A DNA stretch of 64,000 nt from Paenibacillus segetis (GCF_014639155.1 NZ_BMFT01000001.1:2480001-2544000); one strand, 5' to 3'. Shown: positions 17,269-26,518, counted from the first letter of the stretch. The notes: generated by a model not told the origin, from the sequence alone. Numbers and translations: made by a program.

Positions 17269-18639
17269 TCAGATACTTACTTTGGAACCAATCCAATCAT
17301 AATCTAACCTAATTACATCATCTTCGCTAATTAATTTACCCATTTGTACCTCGATCAGATCAACATCATGTAACGCTCTAATCGCATGTTTGGATCCCAC
17401 TTGAATATGAAACACATCTCCCGCGTTGGCTTGAAAACGTCGATCATCAATAACAACCTCAGCTTGACCATTAATAATAGTCCATATTTCATCCCGATTG
17501 GCATGAATCTGGTAGCTCATATGTTTTCCAGCCCAAATATGTACCCGTTTCGTCATGACTTGTTGATCTGAGAATTTATTAGCTACATCAATTACACGGT
17601 ACCAGCCATATAACGTTTCTTCATACATCGGACGTGCTGAAATAGATTGCACAACATCTTTAAGTTTTTGGCTCATTTCTTTATCTGTAACAAGAATTCC
17701 GTCAGGGCTTGCTGCAATAACAGCGTTTGAAATACCCATTACAATAACCGGAATTTGCAATTCATTAATGATGTGCGTATTCATGCTATCTTCAGATATT
17801 ATCCCTTTACCATTCAATCGCTTCGGCATGGTCTCTGTCCATTCATTCCAAGTACCTAGGTCATTCCATCTTCCCGTATATGGCCATACAACGACGCTCT
17901 CTTCCTTCTCTACCACTTGATAATCGAAACTAATTGTTGGCATTAAATGATACTTATCTAAAAACTCTTCATACCGAGTTGGCCAATTCCCAGCCTCTAA
18001 TAGCTTTAGAATATAACCTAAGCGAAATGCAAACACACCACAATTCCACAATGCACCAAGTTCGATCAAATTCGACGCTTCAGCAACTGATGGTTTCTCT
18101 ATAAATCTATCGATCTTAAGTAATGTTGAATGCGTATTCTTGGGTTCCGTGAGTATGTAACCAAACTTTTCCGACGGTTGAGTTGGCTTTAGTCCGATAA
18201 GTCCAATTTTAGCCTCCGAAGTTTCGAATTCCAACGCTAGTTGCTTGATCGTGTGATAGAAGCCATCATCCGCATCCACATCAACAGGCATGACTACAAT
18301 GACTTCATCATCGTGTACATTCATTTTCGTATGTAAAAAGCTTGACGCTAGACAGATTGCTGGAAATGTATCCCGTTTAACAGGTTCGAGTACAAGTGGA
18401 ACATCATTGCCAAGTTGAGATTGAATGACTTCTTGTTGAACTCTACTCGCAGCAATGACAGCCGAGTTTGCAAGATCAATTTCATTTAATCGGGCCCAAA
18501 CACGTTGAATCATAGAAGTTTGAGAATCATCAGTAGGATTTTCACTATCCATGACCTTAATAAATTGTTTAGAACGATAATCATTAGATAATGGCCATAA
18601 TCTCTTACCAGACCCGCCGGATAAAAGTATTAATCTCAT
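17269..18639 (-). CDS. manC: Mannose-1-phosphate guanylyltransferase / mannose-6-phosphate isomerase
   Basis: Makes GDP-mannose, probably with both guanylyltransferase and isomerase activity (type II PMI-GMP family, 456 residues, a little shorter than usual). The nucleotidyltransferase domain begins LLSGGSGKRLWPLSN with RSKQFI, and has FIEKP and LWNCGVFAFR. The C-terminal 120 residues form a cupin (HANRDEIWTIINGQAEV, GDVFHIQVGSKHAI). The ATG follows a GGGGGGAG site. First gene of the polysaccharide operon; the next gene starts 19 nt after its stop. The upstream 690 nt hold a structured tandem repeat and no other gene. Confidence 0.9.
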   Translation of the reverse strand: MRLILLSGGSGKRLWPLSNDYRSKQFIKVMDSENPTDDSQTSMIQRVWARLNEIDLANSAVIAASRVQQEVIQSQLGNDVPLVLEPVKRDTFPAICLASSFLHTKMNVHDDEVIVVMPVDVDADDGFYHTIKQLALEFETSEAKIGLIGLKPTQPSEKFGYILTEPKNTHSTLLKIDRFIEKPSVAEASNLIELGALWNCGVFAFRLGYILKLLEAGNWPTRYEEFLDKYHLMPTISFDYQVVEKEESVVVWPYTGRWNDLGTWNEWTETMPKRLNGKGIISEDSMNTHIINELQIPVIVMGISNAVIAASPDGILVTDKEMSQKLKDVVQSISARPMYEETLYGWYRVIDVANKFSDQQVMTKRVHIWAGKHMSYQIHANRDEIWTIINGQAEVVIDDRRFQANAGDVFHIQVGSKHAIRALHDVDLIEVQMGKLISEDDVIRLDYDWIGSKVSI

Positions 18640-18707
18640 CTAGTTCTCCCCCCAGCTTTTCATTACGTTCCAAGCTCATCTCTCAATTGAATCAATAAAT
18701 ACTAAAC

Positions 18708-18732
18708 TAATAGTCTAATAGTCCAATAGTAC
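18708..18732. repeat. Short AT-rich tandem repeat before manC
   Basis: TAATAGTC occurs twice in a row and a third, imperfect copy (CAATAGTA) follows. It lies 70-95 nt upstream of manC where a promoter is expected. No function can be assigned. Confidence 0.5.
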
Positions 18733-18906
18733 TAAATTAAAACTTTTAATTTTACTATAACCTATCAGTTTTATTATTTCCAGTATATATATATATTACC
18801 TCATGATGGGTCGAACTTTGTAATTTACAACAATCTTTATTTCGACATAATCCATCAATCCCCCTAAATTACACCTAGTTTATGACTAAAAAAGACAAAA
18901 TAATAA

Positions 18907-18961
18907 AGAACCGACATAGAAATCGACTAAACATGCTTAGTCTAATCTCTTCGTCGGTTCT
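18907..18961. repeat. Nested inverted repeat upstream of the 170-bp repeats
   Basis: Outer arms AGAACCGAC and GTCGGTTCT (9 bp, perfect) enclose inner arms GACTAA and TTAGTC around ACATGC. No T run follows on either strand, so it is not an ordinary terminator. It adjoins the tandem repeat element. Confidence 0.7.
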
Positions 18962-18985
18962 AGCGTTTATTTCGCTCTCTCAAAC

Positions 18986-19307
18986 GATCGGTGAAAAATC
19001 GCGGAGCAGGACATTAGAATCTGAAGAAGCGAAGCGTTCGTCTTTGCCGTGTGATTGTAACCTCATCGGGTGCTATTTAATCAAACAATCACACGGCAAC
19101 AACGATCGAAAGATCAAACGGCATGCGCAGCGATCTTTATTCACTCCCACCAAAAGATCGGTGAAAAATCGCGGAGTAGGCCGTTTGAATCTGGAGAAGC
19201 GAAGCGTTCGTCTTTGCCGTGTGATTGTAACCTCATCGGGTGCTATTTAATCAAACAATCACACGGTAACAACGATCGAAAGATCAAACGACAAGCGCAG
19301 CGATTTC
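18986..19307. repeat. 170-bp tandem direct repeat with internal hairpins (two copies)
   Basis: Copy 1 runs 18986-19155 and copy 2 19156-19307 (truncated), with about nine differences over 150 nt by eye. Each contains a 12-bp inverted pair (19046-19057 with 19086-19097; 19216-19227 with 19256-19267); the single arm change in copy 2 keeps G-U pairing. Across the junction, CGATCTTT at 19131 pairs with AAAGATCG at 19153, flanked by TCAAACGGC at 19114 and GCCGTTTGA at 19180. The reading frames through it lack ribosome sites, so it is taken as non-coding. It lies after the sugar-binding lipoprotein gene and before manC. Confidence 0.85.
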
Positions 19308-19330
19308 TTCCACCGATCTCCCTCTCTCGT

Positions 19331-20314
19331 CTATTTTACGAATGGAAACAACAACTTCTGATTCTCTGGCCATAACATATTGTCCAGATCAATAAGCTTC
19401 GTATCGGTAGGGATCCTGTCATCGATATGCTCGCCACGTGCAGCTTGCACCGCTGTGACTATAGCCATATATCCGTTATTAAAGGGATTTTGTACTACCA
19501 TTGCTTGGACGGTACCCTCTTGCAGTAGCTCAAGCATCTCCGGTGGATTGTCAAATGTAATTAATTTCACCAAACCTGCATAACCCAAATCTACAACAGC
19601 TTTACCAGCACCGATAGAAGACTCTGCGCTAAGTGAGACAATACCGTTCAGATTAGGGAAATCCATCAGCATCTGTTTCGTTTGTTTATATGCCAATTGT
19701 TCGTCTGATCCACAATATTCGATGTCCATGACTTGAACGCCTGAGAACCGGGCGACGTAATCAAGAAACCCTTCTTCACGTTGATCTGCATTCCGTGCTC
19801 CTTGCACAAAATTAACAATCCCAATTTGACTATTCTCTCCTGTCAGTTTGACTAAGCGCTCCGCCGCTTTCTGGCCTGCTTCGTAATTATTTGTGCCTAC
19901 ATATGATTTAACTTTCGCTGATGCCACTTCCGAATCCATGGAAATGACCGGAATATTATAATAAGAAGTCTGATCTGTTACCTGACCTAATGCTTCATAA
20001 TCACTCGCCGCTAGTACAATGACGTCAGGTTTGCGAGCAATCGATTGTTCCATTAAGGTAATCTGCTCCTTGTAATTATTCTCGTTATCAGGAGCTAGAA
20101 AATTCAGCTTAACATTATACTCTTTGGCTGCAGCTTCAGCTCCCATTCTGATAGTATCCCAATAATCTCCTCGATCGAGCTTAACGATCATATCTACTGC
20201 TATGATATTTTCTTCACTTTGCAAACTCTTAGAAGGTGTACACGATGAGAGCAGTAGTGTCAACAAAGCGACAATCATAATTCTCTTACCACAGATCACT
20301 ATGATCTTACTCAT
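19331..20314 (-). CDS. Sugar-binding lipoprotein of a three-component sensor
   Basis: Extracellular receptor of the type 1 periplasmic-binding (RbsB/LacI-like) fold. A signal with lipobox LSSC puts the anchored Cys at residue 25. The mature protein has AVDMIVKLDRGDYWDTIRMGAEAAAKEY, PDVIVLAASDYEALG and IPVISMDSEV, typical of ribose- or xylose-type binding proteins. It is not followed by transporter genes; it is the last gene of regulator-kinase-receptor and its start overlaps the kinase stop as ATGA. That arrangement suggests it presents a sugar to the kinase rather than to an importer, as described for XylFII-type sensors in clostridia. Confidence 0.86.
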   Translation of the reverse strand: MSKIIVICGKRIMIVALLTLLLSSCTPSKSLQSEENIIAVDMIVKLDRGDYWDTIRMGAEAAAKEYNVKLNFLAPDNENNYKEQITLMEQSIARKPDVIVLAASDYEALGQVTDQTSYYNIPVISMDSEVASAKVKSYVGTNNYEAGQKAAERLVKLTGENSQIGIVNFVQGARNADQREEGFLDYVARFSGVQVMDIEYCGSDEQLAYKQTKQMLMDFPNLNGIVSLSAESSIGAGKAVVDLGYAGLVKLITFDNPPEMLELLQEGTVQAMVVQNPFNNGYMAIVTAVQAARGEHIDDRIPTDTKLIDLDNMLWPENQKLLFPFVK

Positions 20315-22101
20315 GACTCATCCTCCCTTGGGTCAGGTATATCATCCGGCTTGACCATAGGAATTGTTATGGTTACCGTTGTCCCTTCTTCCTGTTCGCT
20401 CTCAAACTGTAGCCCAAATGTTTTACCGTAATAGAGTGAAATTCTCTCCTGTACATTACGTACACCGACTCCCGAGCCACCTCCACTCTTACTGACACTA
20501 CTAAATATTTTTTTCAGCTTTTCTTCCGACATCCCCACACCATTATCCTTAATTCGAATGATCAGTTTGTCGTCCTCTGCGCTAACATATATTCCGATAA
20601 ATCCTTTCTCAGGTGAGTTCTCTATACCATGATGAATCGCATTCTCCACTAGAGGTTGGAGGATTAACTTTAGCGTTAGACATTCAAGCACTTCATCCTC
20701 ACAAATAATTTCATAATCAAACTTATTCTTGAACCGAATAGTCTGGATGATGAGATAATGTCGTACATGCTCTAACTCAGCTTGCACGGTAATGATATGA
20801 CTTCCACTACTCAGACTGATACGGAAGAATCGCGATAGCGACGTGATCGTAGTCACAACTTCCTCGCTTCTACCTAATTCTGCTAAACGGGTTACAGAAT
20901 TCAGCGTGTTGTAGAGAAAGTGAGGGTTGATCTGGGATTGGAGCACATCAAGTTCACTCTTTCGTTTCGCCTCTTGCTCTTGGATGATCTGATCCATTAG
21001 TTCACGAATCCGCCGTAGCATGAGATTGAACCTTTTTGATAGTTGTTCAACTTCATATGCCCCACTTACATACACGTTCGTTTGAAAATTACCTTTCTCA
21101 ACCATGTATGCCGACCGTTCAAGCTTACGAATGGGTTGCGATATTTTGGCTGAGATATAGATATTTACAATCAACACAGCGATGATCACGATGATAAGAA
21201 ACCAGATAATAAAGTCACTCAGTTCCCTTCTAGTTGTTAAAAATTCATCAGCATAAGCTACACCAACTATTTTCCAACCGGTTGGATTTACCGTACGAAT
21301 CGTTATAATTCGCTGTTCGCCATCAGCATAATCGAGATAGCTACCATATTTATAATTAAGCACAGATTCCAGATTTTCGTATTTCAATCCCGCATAGATT
21401 AACTGCTGTTGAGGGTGATATACCATATTACCGACTGCATCAATAATGTACACGTAGCCTTTTTTACCAAGACTTACTTTTTGACCAAGCTGATCAATCG
21501 TACGAAAGTTAACATCAATGACAAGAACACCTACTTTTACTTCGGAGTTCTCATGGTACATAATCGTTTTGCTTAATGAAACCACCCATCGATATTGCCA
21601 CTTAAACAGGTTCTGGATATGAGGGGCAGTAAATTGCAAAGCTCCAGGCTTCGAAATAGCAGTCTCAAACCAAGGTTGTTCAGTTAACTTCGTATTCTGC
21701 CGCATTGGAATTGATGGAACGTTCCTCACTAATTCCCCATCCTGTTTAAATAATGCCATAGAGACAAGATCATCCCGCGTATTAATAATAGTATCCAGTT
21801 GTTCGCCTAGTTGTTGATCAGTAACATCAGGCATCTTATTAATCTTTTCTTCTACGACATTAAAGATATCCTCCATCCCACTAACGTACAATTCCAGATT
21901 AGAATTAACCTGCTCTATCGTTTGTCCAAGACCAAGAAAGGTGTTCTCTTCCGCCGCACTTGAGAAACGATTAAACAACATAACACTTACCAAAAGGACA
22001 ACCACCACAGTGATCGTAATCGAAGAGACAGAAATAAGAACTTGAATTTTGCGGATATGGAAGCCTCTTAGAAACCGGGTAATCATGCTCCAAAATTTCA
22101 T
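20311..22101 (-). CDS. YesM-type sensor histidine kinase
   Basis: Membrane kinase of 596 residues. It has a helix at about 20-45, a large extracytoplasmic dCache-like sensor to about 295, a second helix, a HAMP segment (SQPIRKLERSAYMVEKGNF), and a LytS/YesM-type transmitter: phospho-acceptor helix SQINPHFLYNTLNS and an ATPase domain with QPLVENAIHHGI, KDNGVGM and GSGVGVRNVQERI. It should phosphorylate the response regulator encoded upstream and may read the sugar state of the lipoprotein encoded downstream. Both junctions are ATGA overlaps. Confidence 0.93.
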   Translation of the reverse strand: MKFWSMITRFLRGFHIRKIQVLISVSSITITVVVVLLVSVMLFNRFSSAAEENTFLGLGQTIEQVNSNLELYVSGMEDIFNVVEEKINKMPDVTDQQLGEQLDTIINTRDDLVSMALFKQDGELVRNVPSIPMRQNTKLTEQPWFETAISKPGALQFTAPHIQNLFKWQYRWVVSLSKTIMYHENSEVKVGVLVIDVNFRTIDQLGQKVSLGKKGYVYIIDAVGNMVYHPQQQLIYAGLKYENLESVLNYKYGSYLDYADGEQRIITIRTVNPTGWKIVGVAYADEFLTTRRELSDFIIWFLIIVIIAVLIVNIYISAKISQPIRKLERSAYMVEKGNFQTNVYVSGAYEVEQLSKRFNLMLRRIRELMDQIIQEQEAKRKSELDVLQSQINPHFLYNTLNSVTRLAELGRSEEVVTTITSLSRFFRISLSSGSHIITVQAELEHVRHYLIIQTIRFKNKFDYEIICEDEVLECLTLKLILQPLVENAIHHGIENSPEKGFIGIYVSAEDDKLIIRIKDNGVGMSEEKLKKIFSSVSKSGGGSGVGVRNVQERISLYYGKTFGLQFESEQEEGTTVTITIPMVKPDDIPDPREDES

Positions 22102-23759
22102 TGGGGTCTTACTCCACTTCGATATTCTTTAGGTGATATTCCGAAGTTTTTACGGAAACAAAAGCTAAAATAATTAGGATCGGTAAATCCCACAGCCTCT
22201 GCAATTTCAAACGCTTTCATATCGCTGCTCCGTAACAGGTCCAAAGCTGCATCCATTCGTACACCCATCAAATAACTAACAAATGTCATCTTCATTTCCT
22301 TTTTGAAAATATTACTGAAATACCCCGTACTAATATGCAAATGGTTACAAACCTTTGTAATAGAAATATCATTCTCACTATAGTTCGCCAATATATATTC
22401 TCGCGCTTCAACTACCAACTTGTTATAGCTGGACTGCCGATTTGATGTAATATGATTTTTTAATTTCATGCAAATTCCAACGAACCAGGATTTGGCTTCT
22501 TCTGCAAGCGTAAATCTGGAAAGCTGGCCTAGAAGAGTAACATTATCACCAAATAGTTGATCTAAGTCCACACGAATATCCTTTGAGGCTTTGATCACAG
22601 CCGTTAGCATCTCAAGCAAATATACCTGAAAATCCTGATTTGATACTTGACTATCAATCAGAGCATGGAAATGGTCATCCAGTAAATCAAGTAATTCCTG
22701 ATCACTACCTACTTTCAGGCAACGAATCATTTCCTTCTCCTTCATTTCGCCAAAAGAAAGCTTCGTCCAATTTCTCGTCTCGACGTCTTCAATCCAAATC
22801 ACCTTATTGTTACCAAGGATTAACCGATAATCCAGTGCTTGCTGTGCTTCATTATACGAGGATTGAATATCACCAATATCACTAATCACTGAGCCGACAC
22901 CAATCGTCACCGTCAATTTCAAGTATCGTTCCACACTATATAAAACTTCCTCAAGCAATTGAAAGGTTCGATTCGCAACGTTTTCCACATGGCTACCCTC
23001 ATAAATGCTTAATACCACGACTTCATCATGATGAATAAATGCTTTGCTTGACTCTTCCCTACGTACAATTTCTTCCGCTATATTAAGGACCGCAAATAAT
23101 TGAAGCTCAGTATCGTGTGTTTCCCTAAGAGACACAGATCCACTCCACTTAGTAGAGCGAAATGGAGCATTCGATGCTTTTGTAATTGAATCAATACAAA
23201 TCACTGATACAAGGTAATTCTGTCCATTCAAATCAAGATCGTAATACAGACTTTTCTCACGAATTTCAGAGGCTGGGAGTCTACGTGACATTAAAGAGGA
23301 CAGGAACAAACTTTGTAGAATTGGTAAATTCTTTTGATAATGTTCTGTCAACAGTTGTACATTTTCCTTGGCAGCCATTTCCTCGTCTAGCTGACCCTTT
23401 ACTTTCTGAAGAACCTCTACTAGTTCGCCTGCAGAGAATGGTTTCAATATGTATTCATCTATACCTAGCCTAATCGCCTTTTGCGCATATTCGAATTCAT
23501 CATAACCTGTCAGGATAATGATTTTAGTAGCTGGATAATGACAACGAATCCACTCAGACAACTGTAGACCGTTCATAAAAGGCATTTGAATATCGGTTAC
23601 CACCACGTCAGGAAAAAATTTATCGACGGATTCTGCAGCTTCTTTCCCATTCTCCGCAGTGTCCATAACCTGATATCCAATACTCTCCCAATCAATTAAT
23701 CCTAGTAATCCTTCCCTTACGTCTTCCTCATCATCCACTAATATCAATTTATACATCAT
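22098..23759 (-). CDS. YesN-type response regulator, AraC family
   Basis: DNA-binding partner of the YesM-like kinase. The N-terminal receiver has the acidic pair in LILVDDEEDV, the phospho-acceptor Asp in PDVVVTDIQMPFMNG, and the conserved Lys in YILKPFSAGE. A long linker of about 300 residues follows. The C-terminal 100 residues are an AraC-type double helix-turn-helix (ISITKVCNHLHISTGYFSNIFKKEMK, and FADPNYFSFCFRK-like end with KNFGISPKEYR). The frame opens at 23777 but the ATG at 23759 is 6 nt from GGAAGGGG. A plausible target is the mgl operon 10 kb further along the same strand. Confidence 0.92.
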   Translation of the reverse strand: MMYKLILVDDEEDVREGLLGLIDWESIGYQVMDTAENGKEAAESVDKFFPDVVVTDIQMPFMNGLQLSEWIRCHYPATKIIILTGYDEFEYAQKAIRLGIDEYILKPFSAGELVEVLQKVKGQLDEEMAAKENVQLLTEHYQKNLPILQSLFLSSLMSRRLPASEIREKSLYYDLDLNGQNYLVSVICIDSITKASNAPFRSTKWSGSVSLRETHDTELQLFAVLNIAEEIVRREESSKAFIHHDEVVVLSIYEGSHVENVANRTFQLLEEVLYSVERYLKLTVTIGVGSVISDIGDIQSSYNEAQQALDYRLILGNNKVIWIEDVETRNWTKLSFGEMKEKEMIRCLKVGSDQELLDLLDDHFHALIDSQVSNQDFQVYLLEMLTAVIKASKDIRVDLDQLFGDNVTLLGQLSRFTLAEEAKSWFVGICMKLKNHITSNRQSSYNKLVVEAREYILANYSENDISITKVCNHLHISTGYFSNIFKKEMKMTFVSYLMGVRMDAALDLLRSSDMKAFEIAEAVGFTDPNYFSFCFRKNFGISPKEYRSGVRPQ

Positions 23760-23983
23760 GATCATCCCCTTCCTCATTGAGCATAACTAATCCTTTAATC
23801 TCCATAATTTCCAGACGATTTTATACCATTGTCTTATAAAAGTAAATGATGCCTAAATTGCATGCTCGACTATAGTCTAGTATTATTTTCATTCCTAAGT
23901 CGGTTTCGGTATTCCTTCTAATGAAATACCATGGTAATATCAAGAAGAAAAACAAAATAATAAAATTTATGGCGGGTAAACTT

Positions 23984-24571
23984 ATGAATAATTCGATGCA
24001 AATTTATATTCTATTGAGCAATCCGCGGACCCTCGTAGCTAAAATGATTGGTTTGTATACCAGAGCTCCTTTTAACCACGCCTCTATTGCTTTTGATCCA
24101 CAGTTACGTAAAGTGTATAGCTTCGGAAGAAAACATCCACTAATTCCAGTGTACGGCGGTTTTGTAAAAGAGAACATTCATAGCGGAGTATTTGAGAAAG
24201 CAACTTGTGCTGTTTACAGTTGTACGGTCAGCAAAGAAACTTATGATGCGATGAGAGCCTATGTTCAGAACTTTGAAGAAAATAATGAATTATACAGCTA
24301 CAATTTTCTCGGCATTTTAGGGATCATTCTCAATATAGAACTCGGTGGAGAAAACTCCTATTTCTGTTCACAGTTCGTCAGTGACGTCTTTCAAAAAGGT
24401 GGGGTTAATCTAATCAATAAGTCAGCTGCATTAACAACTCCATCCGATTTACAGTCGTGTAATTTTCTTCGTCTAGTATTTCGAGGTCATTTGGACACGT
24501 ATCGCAGAGCTTACTGCCTTCAATGGAATGCTACAGCCAATGAAAATCAATCGAGATACGCAGCTAATTAA
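23984..24571 (+). CDS. Permuted papain-fold (YiiX/YycO-like) protein
   Basis: About 195 residues from the chosen ATG. It fits the circularly permuted NlpC/P60-type fold: FNHASIAFD near the start would supply the catalytic His, and YFCSQFVSDVF in the second half the catalytic Cys. Such proteins are thought to be amidases or peptidases, often untested. The longer open frame reaches back to 23921, with further ATGs at 23969 and 23984; ribosome sites are weak at all of them (GGCGGG before 23984 is best), so the start is uncertain. It is the only plus-strand protein gene in the first 45 kb, divergent from the sensor operon. Confidence 0.75.
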   Translation: MNNSMQIYILLSNPRTLVAKMIGLYTRAPFNHASIAFDPQLRKVYSFGRKHPLIPVYGGFVKENIHSGVFEKATCAVYSCTVSKETYDAMRAYVQNFEENNELYSYNFLGILGIILNIELGGENSYFCSQFVSDVFQKGGVNLINKSAALTTPSDLQSCNFLRLVFRGHLDTYRRAYCLQWNATANENQSRYAAN

Positions 24572-24587
24572 TGAAACAGAACAAAAA

Positions 24588-24636
24588 AAGAAGGGATGTT
24601 TCTTTAGATCATAATGATCTAAGAACATCCCTTCTT
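24588..24636 (-). terminator. Terminator of the purT-acetyltransferase operon
   Basis: Very long hairpin: on the minus strand AAGAAGGGATGTTCTTAGATC pairs with its partner across ATTAT with two bulged bases and is followed by seven T. It sits between convergent genes and may work in both directions, but only the minus side has a T run. Confidence 0.9.
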
Positions 24637-24681
24637 CAGTTATTAGTTCGGAGAACGAACAACTAACTGATCAAGATTGAA

Positions 24682-25134
24682 TTATGATAATGTCTTACTT
24701 AAGCGGTATCCAGTGCAAATAAAACCTAAGTGTTCATAAAATGTTTTGGCGTCCATGTTGCGATCACCTGTAGACAGATACATCTGCGAGCTTCCATGCT
24801 GCTTACACCAGGTTTCTGCTTCTCGTAACAAACGTTTACCGATCCCGGTTCCACGATGTTCTTCATCCACTACCATCGCAGTAATCTGCGTCACTGGCTT
24901 CTTCATATCATGTGTCTGATAGAGCTTTAAGAAGGTTGTACCCACAACGTTTCCATCCAATTCAGCGACAAGATTACAGAATAGAGGATGATTGTCTAAC
25001 ATGGAGAGATGTTCTTTAAGCACACTAGGTGTCGTAGGATAACGGAGCTGACGCATCAATGGAAGCATGCCGTTAACATCGTCGCTACAGCTAGTTCGGA
25101 TTACCAAGGTTGGAGCTAAGACCTGACTACTCAT
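24682..25134 (-). CDS. GNAT family N-acetyltransferase
   Basis: Predicted acetyl-CoA-dependent acetyltransferase of 150 residues. The acetyl-CoA loop is MVVDEEHRGTGIGKRLL (about 90-105), followed by the beta-bulge region QMYLSTGDRN and the terminal FYEHLGF motif. The substrate cannot be deduced. Its ATG overlaps the purT stop by 8 nt and has AAGGTGG 9 nt ahead, so it is coupled to purT; no functional link is evident from the sequence alone. Confidence 0.88.
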   Translation of the reverse strand: MSSQVLAPTLVIRTSCSDDVNGMLPLMRQLRYPTTPSVLKEHLSMLDNHPLFCNLVAELDGNVVGTTFLKLYQTHDMKKPVTQITAMVVDEEHRGTGIGKRLLREAETWCKQHGSSQMYLSTGDRNMDAKTFYEHLGFICTGYRLSKTLS

Positions 25135-26311
25135 TAGACCATACCACCTTCAGTAGACTTGCCGCTTGATTAGCGCGGCTGCGAGCTGTTTCAACATCCT
25201 CTGCCCCACTTAGGGCAACTGCCATCCGGCGTCCTGGCTTACAGAGCGGTTTGCCAAACACGCGGATTTGCGTTCTTGGTAGACTCAGCGCTTCATCCAT
25301 TCCAGCAATCACAAAATTTTCTCCTTCACGATCACCTTTTAGTGTTGCAGAAGCTCCAGGAGTCAGCAGTTCAACCGAATGAATCGGAAGCCCAAGAATG
25401 GCCCGTACATGTAGTGCAAATTCCGACAAATCCTGAGTGACCATGGTCACCATACCCGTATCATGTGGTCTTGGAGAGACTTCGCTAAAGACGATACCAT
25501 CTTCCGTCACGAACAGTTCTACACCAAACAAACCAAACCCACCAAGCGCATCCGTAATTTTCCGTGCAATATTCTGAGCCTCGCTAAGCTGATCCTCATT
25601 TAGGAAATGAGGTTGCCAAGATTGGGTGTAATCCCCATCCTGTTGAATATGACCAATCGGTGGACAGAAGATTGTACCCGATACAGATCTGACCGTCAGC
25701 AATGTGATCTCACTAACAAATGGTACAAAGGATTCAACAATGACACGCATTTTTTTGGCGCGCGCACCTTCCAGAGCATTGTTCCAGCATCCTTCAACTT
25801 CATCAAGCTTCCTGCATACACTTTGACCTTTACCGGATGAACTCATCAACGGTTTGATCACACAAGGAATACCGACTTTTGATACTGCAGCTTGTAATTC
25901 TTCCAGGCTATCAGCAAACTCATAGTTAGCTGTACGTAAACCTAACTCTTCTGCAGCCAATCTACGAATTCCTTCGCGATCCATCGTCAACAGTGCTGCT
26001 GTTGCGGTCGGAATAACGGTGAAGCCTTCCTTTTCCAATTCAACCAGAACTGACGTAGCAATCGCTTCAACCTCCGGCACTATAATATCCGGTGAGATGT
26101 TCACGATGAGTGATCTCAAAGCCTCGCCATCTAACATGTCAATTACATATGACTCTTGAGCTACGCTCATAGCTGGAGCGTTCTCATACCGATCAACGGC
26201 GATCGTTTTGACTCCAAGTCGCCCTGCTTCGATCACTACTTCCTTGCCCAATTCCCCACTGCCGAGCAACATGATGCTTTTGGCCTGCTTTGATAAAGGA
26301 GCTCCCCACAT
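25127..26311 (-). CDS. purT: Formate-dependent phosphoribosylglycinamide formyltransferase
   Basis: Converts glycinamide ribonucleotide to its formyl derivative with formate and ATP, a step of purine synthesis that bypasses folate. It is an ATP-grasp protein: MLLGSGELGKEVVIEAGRLG at the N-terminus, the ATP-binding stretch PCVIKPLMSSSGKGQS, and FGVELFVTEDGIVFSEVSPRPHDTGMVT near the active site. From the ATG at 26311 it is 394 residues, close to E. coli PurT; the frame runs back to 26356 but those residues have no counterpart. AGGAGG stands 13 nt before this ATG, slightly far. The other pur genes are not in the window. Confidence 0.93.
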   Translation of the reverse strand: MWGAPLSKQAKSIMLLGSGELGKEVVIEAGRLGVKTIAVDRYENAPAMSVAQESYVIDMLDGEALRSLIVNISPDIIVPEVEAIATSVLVELEKEGFTVIPTATAALLTMDREGIRRLAAEELGLRTANYEFADSLEELQAAVSKVGIPCVIKPLMSSSGKGQSVCRKLDEVEGCWNNALEGARAKKMRVIVESFVPFVSEITLLTVRSVSGTIFCPPIGHIQQDGDYTQSWQPHFLNEDQLSEAQNIARKITDALGGFGLFGVELFVTEDGIVFSEVSPRPHDTGMVTMVTQDLSEFALHVRAILGLPIHSVELLTPGASATLKGDREGENFVIAGMDEALSLPRTQIRVFGKPLCKPGRRMAVALSGAEDVETARSRANQAASLLKVVWSNE

Positions 26312-26518
26312 GAGATCCGAAATACCTCCTGAAATAGAGTTCGTATTTATGAACAATAAATTGATAATATGATATTAAGCTCATTCTATTTTCAGGGATT
26401 TACACGAATTTTGCAATAGTCTTTCATTAATTTCACATTTTATTCGACAAAAAGTTACAAAAACCGAAACTGAGCTACCCTACACCGTCTCTTACTCTAA
26501 TCGTATTAGGATAGATAA

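Noticed and set aside
18986-19307. CRISPR array
   Set aside because: Only two units, 170 bp long and adjacent without spacers; no cas genes nearby.
18882-19375. Two overlapping plus-strand reading frames across the 170-bp repeats
   Set aside because: They lack ribosome sites, share repeated low-information sequence and arise from the duplication; the conserved feature is base pairing, not coding.
23868-23877. GACTATAGTC palindrome in the gap between the sensor operon and the papain-like gene
   Set aside because: Only 10 bp, in AT-rich sequence, no second copy seen; chance is likely.
26290-26345. Pur box upstream of purT
   Set aside because: AAATACGAAC and TTCGG resemble a PurR pair, but the spacing is 18 nt rather than 16-17 and one half overlaps the ribosome site; too weak to report as a feature.
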